DNA of 63,495 nucleotides from Mastigocoleus testarum BC008 (GTDB lineage Bacteria > Cyanobacteriota > Cyanobacteriia > Cyanobacteriales > Nostocaceae): positions 13,072-76,566 of the forward strand of contig NZ_LMTZ01000128.1 of the NCBI RefSeq assembly GCF_001456025.1, written 5' to 3'. This document shows positions 25,139-32,652 of this stretch, one piece after another (the stretch's first letter is position 1; the number at the start of each line of letters is the position of its first letter). The notes below the pieces were generated by a model that was not told where the DNA came from, ran no database searches, and saw only the letters and a list, made by a program, of their open reading frames with translations. The translations under genes and the position numbers were made by a program.

Positions 25139-27457
25139 ATGTTGCCACATGATTTTCTGACTGAGATTGCCCACGAGCATGAATTATCTCCAGAACAAGA
25201 GGCTGTTTTTCTATTACGTCTAGGGAAAGGTCAAAGTTACGAGGAAATTGCCACAGAACTAAGTACTTCTGCGGATGCTTGCTTGAAGCGAATGGGACAA
25301 GTTTATAAAAAGCTGAATATCAGTGGGAGTAGCCGAGGTAAGGAAAACCGCCTCAGAATTTTTCTGAATAATAAATTAAAACAGTTAGAACATCCTCAGA
25401 AAAATCTTGAAAAAACTACAAACAAAAAGAGTATTGGCAATTTTCCACAAACAGAAGGAAAGTATACTTTTATTCCAACACCCGAAAAAATTCGTATTTT
25501 TCAAAACTTACCCGCAAGAGAATACACAGCTTTTGTTGGTCGGGAAAGAGAAATCATTAGGTTGATGGAACTACTAAGTCCTCAACATTCTGCTCATCTA
25601 ATTAGTGTTGATGGTATCGGTGGTGTGGGTAAAACAACTTTAGCTGTAGAAGTTGCTTACCGCTGCTTTGAAACCAGTTTAAATCAAGGTTTTATCTCAG
25701 ATGTTCCTACTTTTGAAGCAATAATTTTTACCTCTGCGAAACAAAATCATCTAACTTCTATTGGTCTTTTACCAAGATTAACTCAAGAGCGTACTCTCAG
25801 AGAAATATGCCGAGAAATTGCTCGTACTTTGGACATTTCAGAAATTAGTAATTTACCTCTCCAAGAGCAAATAGAAATAATTCGACAAAAATTATCTCAA
25901 CTCAGGACTTTACTAATTGTTGATAATTTAGAAACGATTGAGGATAAGCAGGAAGTACTCTCCTTACTTTATGATTTACCACCAACGGTCAAGGTGATTA
26001 TTACCACCCGCGAGCAAGCTTTATTTGTACCTATCCGCCTAGGTTGTCTACCGCGAGAACATGGTTTACGACTGATTCAACACGAAGCCAAAGAAAAAAG
26101 TGTAACGATAAATCCGACAGAATCTCAGGAATTATTTGATGGAGTCAGTGGTATACCAGCAGCTATTATCTATGCCATCGGTCAAATGGCCGCAGGTTAT
26201 ATCCTTGAAGATGTTTTACCACAAATCAAAGATCCGCAAGGAGATGTAGCCCGTTTTTGTTTTTCAGGCTCGGTAAATTCCTTGAAGAATCAGCCTCCTC
26301 ATTATTTACTCATGACCTTATCGCTGTTTGTACAACCTGTAACTAGAGAGACAGCAGCTGGTGTAGCTTTTGAGAAGTCAGATCCGATTATTACCAATCG
26401 AGGATTGGCAAAATTACAGCAACTTTCTTTAGTTTATCAGCAGCAAGGACGCTACGGTTTACTTAATCTTACCCGCGAGTACGCTTTAGCAGAATTAGCT
26501 ACCCATCGTGAATTCGCTCAAAAATTACGACAACGATGGGTAAACTGGTACGTCAAATTTTCAGAAGCTTACGGAGCTTCTAACTGGAAAGAATGGCATG
26601 TTGATTATGGTTATTTAGAAACTGAATGGGAAAATCTTCGTTGTGTGTTGGAGTGGTGTATGTTCCAAGGTCGCTATGCTGATTTCCTTGCGATTTGGCA
26701 ACATATTAAAGGTTACGTTCATATTCGCGGTTATTGGGATGAACGTTTGGATTGGGCTGCTTGGTTAATTGAAGCAGCAAAACAAGCTGGTGATTGGTCT
26801 AATGCTGTGGAAGCAATATGCGATCGCGCATCCACTTTAGTGAGGATTCGCCAAAAAAGTCAGTTAGATGAAGGAGAAATGCTTCTCCAAGAAGCTTGGA
26901 ATCTACGTCACCATAAGACAATTAAATTTCAATTAGATCTAGCTGCAAATATGGCAATTTTATATATTCAACAGAAAAAATTGCAGCAAGCAAAAGAATG
27001 GTTAGGCATAGAACAAGAACTATTACAGCAAGCTTCATTATCGGATTTAGAATCTCAAGAACAACAAGTTCATATTCTTTATTACCAAGGGCGAATATCT
27101 TATCAAAGCGGTAATTATCAAGAAAGTCAAATACTTTTTCGAAAAGCATTGGAACAAGCTAAAAAAGTTGGATGGCAAAGAGCTACCGCAGCGATGCACA
27201 ATTGGTTAGCAGATATTGCACTAATATTAGGTAACCTCAAGGAAGCAAGGGAATTACTAGAATTGAGCTTACCAATGGCACAAAGGCATAAAGATAAACG
27301 TAGCATTGCTTTTCACAAAGCAACCTTTGCTAAATTAGAAAAAATAACAGGTAATTTAACCCAGGCTAAACGGTTAGCAAAAGAGGCTGCTGAAGGTTTT
27401 GAAAGTCTCAAAATGATTACAGAAGCAAAAGAGATGCAGTCTTTATTTCCTAATTAA
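25139..27457 (+). CDS. HTH - NB-ARC ATPase - TPR regulator (STAND)
   Basis: The N-terminal ~75 residues of this 772-aa protein form a sigma/LuxR-like helical domain (LSPEQEAVFLLRLGKGQSYEEIATELSTS...RMGQVYKKLNISG). It is common on cyanobacterial STAND proteins and probably an adaptor or DNA-contact domain. NB-ARC begins with FVGREREI; Walker A GIGGVGKTT (159-167, Lys165), Walker B TLLIVDNLET and sensor VIITTRE are intact. The C-terminal ~350 residues are TPR-like helices (for example LHYYQGRISYQSGNYQESQILFRKALEQAKK). The architecture resembles MalT/NLR-type switches: nucleotide-controlled oligomerisation upon ligand sensing by repeats. It is monocistronic. No effector domain (TIR, caspase) is visible, so the HTH may deliver the output. 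Confidence 0.88.
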   Translation: MLPHDFLTEIAHEHELSPEQEAVFLLRLGKGQSYEEIATELSTSADACLKRMGQVYKKLNISGSSRGKENRLRIFLNNKLKQLEHPQKNLEKTTNKKSIGNFPQTEGKYTFIPTPEKIRIFQNLPAREYTAFVGREREIIRLMELLSPQHSAHLISVDGIGGVGKTTLAVEVAYRCFETSLNQGFISDVPTFEAIIFTSAKQNHLTSIGLLPRLTQERTLREICREIARTLDISEISNLPLQEQIEIIRQKLSQLRTLLIVDNLETIEDKQEVLSLLYDLPPTVKVIITTREQALFVPIRLGCLPREHGLRLIQHEAKEKSVTINPTESQELFDGVSGIPAAIIYAIGQMAAGYILEDVLPQIKDPQGDVARFCFSGSVNSLKNQPPHYLLMTLSLFVQPVTRETAAGVAFEKSDPIITNRGLAKLQQLSLVYQQQGRYGLLNLTREYALAELATHREFAQKLRQRWVNWYVKFSEAYGASNWKEWHVDYGYLETEWENLRCVLEWCMFQGRYADFLAIWQHIKGYVHIRGYWDERLDWAAWLIEAAKQAGDWSNAVEAICDRASTLVRIRQKSQLDEGEMLLQEAWNLRHHKTIKFQLDLAANMAILYIQQKKLQQAKEWLGIEQELLQQASLSDLESQEQQVHILYYQGRISYQSGNYQESQILFRKALEQAKKVGWQRATAAMHNWLADIALILGNLKEARELLELSLPMAQRHKDKRSIAFHKATFAKLEKITGNLTQAKRLAKEAAEGFESLKMITEAKEMQSLFPN

Positions 27458-27491
27458 GACTTAAATATTAAGAGCTAAAATAAAAAATATT

Positions 27492-27520
27492 TATGCTTTA
27501 AAGTTATATTTTAAAGCATA
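27492..27520 (-). terminator. Hairpin between convergent genes
   Basis: Perfect 11-bp stem TATGCTTTAAA / TTTAAAGCATA with a 7-nt loop. The minus strand continues AATATTTTTTA, so it best serves the DUF1399-like gene ending at 27538, though it may act for both. Confidence 0.7.
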
Positions 27521-27537
27521 TTAAAAGTATAAAACTA

Positions 27538-28065
27538 TTAAAGTATTTGGGAATGTTCGTAACTAGGTGCATCATCAGAGAATGAATATTTTGGTAAGTT
27601 AAGACATGCGCCTATCTGTAGTGAAGTTTCGGAAGATATTGGTAAATCCACACAAGGTGCAACCTCAAAAGTAGTTTCCCCAAAAATATCCTCTGCAAAT
27701 ATTTCCATAAATAGTTGCTTAGTTGTTATAAAAGCTCTTCTTGCTTTTTGACTTTCTAAGATATCCTTTTTACTATCAGTCCAACGATGATGTAATAGGT
27801 ATCCAAATAGATAATGACAGTCCTGAATATATTGGTGTGTATTCACTAAAATATGTTCGTGCCACACTGCATCAATTTCTTTACTAGGAACTAACTCAAA
27901 ATTGGGATAAAGATATTGAAGAATTAAAAATTTTTTGTACCGCTCTATAGCTAGTTGTATTTTTTCCATATCCCATCCATAACCATATTCTGATGACATA
28001 AGTTTATCTGCGACTAATTGCAAATCTAATCTTTCTAGCTTATCTGCAAAAGTAGAAATATTCAT
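27538..28065 (-). CDS. Glycine-rich-domain-protein-like (GRDP/DUF1399-type) protein
   Basis: A 175-aa protein. The segment YKKFLILQYLYPNFELVPSKEIDAVWHEHIL (about 43-73), followed by TRQYIQDCHYLFG-like sequence (here NTHQYIQDCHYLFG), matches the bacterial core of GRDP/DUF1399 proteins: a conserved D-x-VWH-x-H motif that could bind metal. The C-terminal ~45 residues are different, with two Cys-containing phrases (APCVDLPIS, GACLNLPKYS) suggesting a small repeat or processed tail. No glycine-rich region is present. Function is unknown. It is convergent with the NB-ARC gene and has its own terminator. Confidence 0.6.
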   Translation of the reverse strand: MNISTFADKLERLDLQLVADKLMSSEYGYGWDMEKIQLAIERYKKFLILQYLYPNFELVPSKEIDAVWHEHILVNTHQYIQDCHYLFGYLLHHRWTDSKKDILESQKARRAFITTKQLFMEIFAEDIFGETTFEVAPCVDLPISSETSLQIGACLNLPKYSFSDDAPSYEHSQIL

Positions 28066-28619
28066 TTGGTAATCCTAGGAAATAATTTAATTTAGTAGTG
28101 AAATATAAATCATTAGATGATTTGCTCGCAAAAATCACGCTAACATTTTTATGACTAATTTATGTTAGAGTGAATTTACTATTTAGTTATTCTGAGATGT
28201 AGATTAATTAATATCTATTGCGAAATAATTTATTGAAAGAGCATGATTTTTAGAAATATGATACTTTGAATTTCGCATAAGATTTCGATTATCCAAATAT
28301 GATTTACTGATAAAAAATATATAGAAACATATCTGAATTAATAAGTAATAAAATTCATCTACCGATAGTTTATATATACACTAGAATAAATGAAGATTTC
28401 GGAATAATGAAAATAACAAAATTTATTGATATTTTTACTTGTTTTCTATACTTAATTTAGTTTGAATAAATGAAAATATTTTATTCTTAATTCATGGCAT
28501 TGGTAAAAGAATAAGTATATAGAAAAATATGAATATGAGCTTTTAATATCAGCCTTGAAAATAAGTTATGAAAATAATATTTGAAAACAAACTTTAAGAA
28601 TCAGCCTTAAAAATAGATT
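28066..28619. other. AT-rich intergenic region
   Basis: About 550 bp separating two minus-strand genes. Extremely AT-rich, without repeats, terminator or ORF that I can support. It must contain the promoter of the DUF1399-like gene. Confidence 0.5.
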
Positions 28620-29669
28620 TTACGTTTGCGGTTTGGAAAACTTCACCCAACTCTCAACTGCTAAAGCGATCGCAATAAATAAAACCATCAAACCTTGGAT
28701 TGCATAAACAATAGTGACAGGTACACCAGCAACACTTTGCATAGCCCGCGCACCACTTTGTAAAGCACCGAAGAACAAAGAAATCAAAACTACAGCAATA
28801 GTACTACCACGACTAAGAAAAGCTATTGCGATCGCGTCAAAACCAAAACCGGGAGAAACCTGTTCAAATAAGCGATATTTTAACCCCATAACCTCTGAAG
28901 CTCCAGCTAAACCAGCTAAACCACCAGCTAAAACCATGACCAAAATCATAGTGCGCTTTACAGGAATTCTTGCATAACGAGATGCGGTAGGATTAAATCC
29001 AACTGCCATAATTTGATAGCCCAAAGGTGTAAGTTCTAATAACACCCAAGTAACTATTGCAGCGATTAACGCCAATAAAATACCAGCGTGAACAAAACCT
29101 CCAGAAAAAATTACCGGTAAACGTGCAGACTCTGCAATTAAAGGAGAATAAGGACTCGGTGCGTTGGCTTCTTCAAGTGGGTTTTGCACCAAATAACTAA
29201 TCAGATTTACTGCAATATAATTTAGTAGCAACGTGGCGATAACTTCGTTGACACCTCGTACCGCTTTAAGATAACCAGGAATTAAGCCCCAAATTCCACC
29301 AAAAATAAAACCAGCTAAAAGTGCTAATGGAATATGAATAAAAGTAGGTAATCCAGAAACATACAATCCAACTAAAGTACTTCCCAACGCACCTAAATAG
29401 ATTTGTCCTTCTCCACCTATATTGAATAAACCTCCGCGTAAGGCGATCATTACTCCCAAGCTAGTAAACAATAATGGCGTCATTTTTTTTAAAGTATCGC
29501 CAAACCCAAAGAAAGTAAAAAGAGATTGCTGTATCAGTGCAGCATATGCAGCGATTGGATTAGCACCAGCGATTAAGATGAAGATAGCACCTATGAGTAA
29601 TGCCAATGCGATCGCTATTAAAGGTGAGAAAATCTTTAATAAAACCTGGGCACGATTATTCTCATTCAT
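28620..29669 (-). CDS. ABC transporter permease, nucleoside/sugar type (NupP/YufP-like)
   Basis: 349 aa and very hydrophobic, with about 8-10 membrane helices. It belongs to the BPD_transp_2 family (branched-chain amino acid/ribose/nucleoside permeases), with the signature LGVMIALRGGLFNIGGEGQIYLGALGS and the internal GYLKAVRGVNEVIATLLLNYIAVNLISYLV. This pattern matches the first permease of nucleoside importers such as NupP of the BmpA-NupO-NupP-NupQ system. The matching ATPase, second permease and binding lipoprotein are not in the window, so the transporter genes are dispersed or lost. tRNA-Gln lies 75 bp upstream on the same strand. Confidence 0.88.
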   Translation of the reverse strand: MNENNRAQVLLKIFSPLIAIALALLIGAIFILIAGANPIAAYAALIQQSLFTFFGFGDTLKKMTPLLFTSLGVMIALRGGLFNIGGEGQIYLGALGSTLVGLYVSGLPTFIHIPLALLAGFIFGGIWGLIPGYLKAVRGVNEVIATLLLNYIAVNLISYLVQNPLEEANAPSPYSPLIAESARLPVIFSGGFVHAGILLALIAAIVTWVLLELTPLGYQIMAVGFNPTASRYARIPVKRTMILVMVLAGGLAGLAGASEVMGLKYRLFEQVSPGFGFDAIAIAFLSRGSTIAVVLISLFFGALQSGARAMQSVAGVPVTIVYAIQGLMVLFIAIALAVESWVKFSKPQT

Positions 29670-29743
29670 AAAAATAATAAATATCTTAGTGGATATAAAA
29701 ACAATCCAGCAAGATAGTTATCCATGGATATCATTCGTAGAGA

Positions 29744-29816
29744 ACTGGGGTGCTAGGATTCGAACCTAGGAATGCCGGGACCAAAACCCGGTGCCTTACC
29801 GCTTGGCGACACCCCA
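29744..29816 (-). tRNA. tRNA-Gln (anticodon UUG)
   Basis: The minus strand folds as a cloverleaf. The acceptor stem TGGGGTG pairs with CACCCCA, the anticodon loop reads TTTTGGT with anticodon TTG, and the T arm contains GGTTCGAATCC. Discriminator G is at 29744, the identity base for Gln. CCA is not encoded. Confidence 0.97.
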
Positions 29817-30637
29817 ACGTTATTTCCTGTATAAACATATCAACTACCTCCAAGAACTGTCAAGGGTTTTTGGGATAAATTATATTTTTTTTAAGGGCTA
29901 TTTTTATTTAACGGCAAAAATTAGATAAAGAGAGAGGTGAGTGGGTTTAGTTTGGTTAACCTGTACGAAGTATTTACCAATCTGAAACTAAATTTTCCTG
30001 AACTTTTCGGGATTTTTTCTGTAAAAGATAAGCCGTACACTGAATCTTAAAGAACCTTCTTTCTGTTTTAAAGGCCAATCCGCATTCCAAATACAGTTTG
30101 TATAGCCGAAGCTGTATTTAATCGGGTTGGCTTTATTTCTCTGAGTAAGCCGTTTTTGGAAAAGTATGTAGTTTTTGGAGCATTGGATATAGAACTACAT
30201 AATTAAGTCAGGAAATTAATGACTTGCACGTAGCGCTGCAATGCATCTTCCACTTCGCCATTGTCATTGCTGCAAATATATCTTCAGAAATAGATTTATT
30301 GGTCGACATCAATGTAGAATATTACGTTAATGTTGAAAATATTAATTAAAAAGTATTTGCTCAAAAGTATTGATAGTTAATGCCAGAGTTTTTGAGGTGT
30401 TTTCACCTGTGAATATAAACTCCAAAAAACAACCGATTTATCGGTAATATAACTAGCAGAGCAAAAACTATTAAAGTAAGAGAAGAGACAATAAAAGTTT
30501 AACGACAAACTAAATAAGTAATTTGTATATCCGAAATAATTTTTGGATTTAGCTCTATTGGGTTAAAGCTAACTCCAAGGGATGATACAACTATTTTTTA
30601 TAATCTAGATAAATAAAATTTAATTAGAGAATTTAAA
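29817..30637. other. Intergenic region between tRNA-Gln and the pseudocaspase gene
   Basis: Contains one strongly structured element (30070-30137, listed separately). The remainder is AT-rich, without an ORF I can support. The promoter of the plus-strand caspase-FGE gene should lie in the last 200 bp. Confidence 0.55.
30070..30137 (+). terminator. Nested stem-loop, orphan terminator or small structured RNA
   Basis: Outer stem GCCAATCC (30074-30081) with GGGTTGGC (30124-30131) and inner perfect stem AAATACAG (30089-30096) with CTGTATTT (30112-30119), then ctttatttct. No plus-strand gene ends upstream, so it may close a small RNA or be an extragenic structured repeat. Confidence 0.5.
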
Positions 30638-32425
30638 ATGGCAAACAAGGCGCTATTGGTTGGAGTTAGCGAGTATAAACATGGTTTAGAGCAGCTACCA
30701 AGCACAGTAAATAATATCGATATAGTACGACGAGTGTTATTAAGCTCGGAAGCTGGTCGCTTTGCAGAAGAAGATATCAAAGTATTGACAAATCCAAATC
30801 TACAGATGATGGAGGAAGAAATTGAAAATCTATTTCTTTATCCTCAAAGTGATGATTTGATTTTCTTCTTTTACTCCGGTCATTGTATTCAAGATAGTGG
30901 AGGTAAACTTTACCTTTCAAGTAGTACAACGCGTAGAAGTTACACTGGAGATTTGATTCGCTCCTCTGCATTAGCTGCTGGAATATTACATGAAAGCATG
31001 AACCGCAGTTCTTCTAGAAGACAAATTGTCATCCTTGACAGTCACTTTAGGGACACCCATGGAGAAAATTCAGAAAACAAAAATGTTGTTAACGTAAGTG
31101 TGCAACAGTCCCTTGCAAGGGGAGCAGCAGCTGTTGCTGATAGCCTTCCCAAGCCGTATTTATTTGCCCCAGATGCTTCAGAACTATTAAGTTATCACCG
31201 TTATTTAATAGAAGGTATTGAAAAAATTATTGTTGACAAAGATGAAGATGCTTACTTTTATATTGATGATTTACACGAATATGTGATTAAAAAGTTTCAG
31301 GAAAACTCTCCTAGCATAACCCCGAAGTTTTCTCCTATTGAGCTTGGAAATCATAAGATTCTACAAGCAAAATTACCTACTGATGTTGGCAAATCAAAAG
31401 ACGAACGAGAAATTTATCCTGTCAAGCAACAGTTAATTTCCACTGAGGAAATTGGAGAGAGCGAACCATCATCAAAAGAATTATCCCCAACATCTTTGCC
31501 CAAGAAAATTCCAGCCAAAATTAAAACTCAGTCATTTGAATTTGAGTTCGCAACCATAGCCTATGTTAGATCCCGCTTTTTGGGGATAGGGAAAACCTGC
31601 GAGCTTCAGAAGAAAAAAGGAATAGCCGAATTTTTTACTTTGGATTTGGGCGAGGGTGTAGTAAAGGAGATGATAGCAATTCCCGGTGGTCAATTTATGA
31701 TTGGTTCGCCAGCATGGGAGTTAGAAAGATTAGAGAATGAAGGACCACAACAAATTGTCATTGTGGAACCATTTTTCATGGGTAAGTTTACCGTAACCCA
31801 AGCTCAATGGGCACGCGTTGCTTGTTTCCCCAAGCTTAAAATTGACTTAGATCCAGATCCATCATATTTTAAGGGCCTTGATCGACCTGTTGAAAAAGTA
31901 TCCTGGAATGACGTACAGGAGTTTTGTGCCAGGTTAAGCGTTCACACTAAGATGAATATGCGCTTACCTACTGAGGCTGAATGGGAATATGCTTGTAGAG
32001 CTAAAACAAGCACTCCATTTTACTTTGGTGAAACTATCTCGATGAGCTTGGCAAATTACCGGGGAACAGATTGGGCAGATGAGGATATAGAGTATAAAGG
32101 TAGTTATGCAGGAGGTCCAAAAGGTAAGTATCGCCAGCAAACAACAAATGTTGGTATTTTCCCTGCGAATCCTTTTGGCTTATATGATATGCACGGTAAT
32201 GTATGGGAATGGTGCCAAGATGACTGGCGGGAAAACTACGATATCACCCTCCCAGGCAGCACAGCCGATATAGAAATTAGTGAAACTAAAAGGAAAGTAC
32301 TGCGGGGCGGTTCGTGGCATAGTTTTCCTGACTCCTGTCGTTCTGCCAGTCGTCTGAGGGGTATACCAGACAGTAATCCTTATCACATCGGCTTGCGAGT
32401 AGTTTGTGATGGTGTTACGGAATGA
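30638..32425 (+). CDS. Caspase-fold (C14/EACC1-like) domain with disrupted Cys motif fused to FGE-sulfatase domain
   Basis: A 595-aa protein. Residues 1-~245 follow the caspase fold: KALLVGVSEY, DDLIFFFYSGH (His82) and the second-site strand RRQIVILDSHFRD. Where active metacaspase/EACC1-type enzymes have D-x-C-[HF]-S-G, this protein has Asp134-Ser135-His136-Phe137-Arg138, so the nucleophile Cys is absent and a pseudoprotease is likely. After a linker, residues ~343-592 form a formylglycine-generating-enzyme/SUMF1 domain of C-type-lectin fold: IPGGQFMIGSP, NEGPQQIV, RLPTEAEWEYACRA, GLYDMHGNVWEWCQDDW, LRGGSW and GLRVV. This fold is also the variable-protein fold of diversity-generating retroelements. 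The gene is monocistronic, ATG at 30638. Role unknown; recognition or scaffold function suspected. Confidence 0.85.
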   Translation: MANKALLVGVSEYKHGLEQLPSTVNNIDIVRRVLLSSEAGRFAEEDIKVLTNPNLQMMEEEIENLFLYPQSDDLIFFFYSGHCIQDSGGKLYLSSSTTRRSYTGDLIRSSALAAGILHESMNRSSSRRQIVILDSHFRDTHGENSENKNVVNVSVQQSLARGAAAVADSLPKPYLFAPDASELLSYHRYLIEGIEKIIVDKDEDAYFYIDDLHEYVIKKFQENSPSITPKFSPIELGNHKILQAKLPTDVGKSKDEREIYPVKQQLISTEEIGESEPSSKELSPTSLPKKIPAKIKTQSFEFEFATIAYVRSRFLGIGKTCELQKKKGIAEFFTLDLGEGVVKEMIAIPGGQFMIGSPAWELERLENEGPQQIVIVEPFFMGKFTVTQAQWARVACFPKLKIDLDPDPSYFKGLDRPVEKVSWNDVQEFCARLSVHTKMNMRLPTEAEWEYACRAKTSTPFYFGETISMSLANYRGTDWADEDIEYKGSYAGGPKGKYRQQTTNVGIFPANPFGLYDMHGNVWEWCQDDWRENYDITLPGSTADIEISETKRKVLRGGSWHSFPDSCRSASRLRGIPDSNPYHIGLRVVCDGVTE

Positions 32426-32432
32426 GCGGTTA

Positions 32433-32510
32433 TCAGTTTATGGCTAACGCCACGCCCTTACGGGCTACAGTTATCAGTTATCAGTCATCAGTTTACAGCT
32501 GATAATAAAC
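32433..32510 (-). repeat. Dispersed repeat, inverted copy of 36582-36680
   Basis: Read on the minus strand it gives AACTGTAGCCCGTAAGGGCG followed by TGGCGttAGCCATAAACTGAT and CAGTTATCAGT-type units. The same sequence stands in plus orientation at 36600-36660. The two inverted copies bracket a ~4-kb block. Confidence 0.75.
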
Positions 32511-32552
32511 CCTCAAAGGTTACCGTTATCAGTGAAAGATTACCACAACTGG

Positions 32553-32612
32553 CAATTACCAATTACCAATTACCAATTACCAATTACCAATTACCAATTA
32601 CCAATTACCAAT
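32553..32612. repeat. STRR heptanucleotide array (ATTACCA family)
   Basis: Eight to nine uninterrupted units of caattac/attacca with a 7-bp period, between two convergent genes. A second, degenerate array of the same family is at 48683-48730. Confidence 0.9.
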
Positions 32613-32652
32613 AATCCATTCTGTGCACTCTTGCGCCCCGCTTACTCTAACA

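Noticed and set aside
29744..29816. tRNA-Gln as an integration site (attB)
   Set aside because: No integrase gene or direct repeat of the tRNA 3' end was seen on either side.
30638..32425. Sulfatase-activating FGE enzyme acting in trans
   Set aside because: No sulfatase gene nearby, and fusion to a caspase fold suggests a recognition role; enzymatic function not supported by context.
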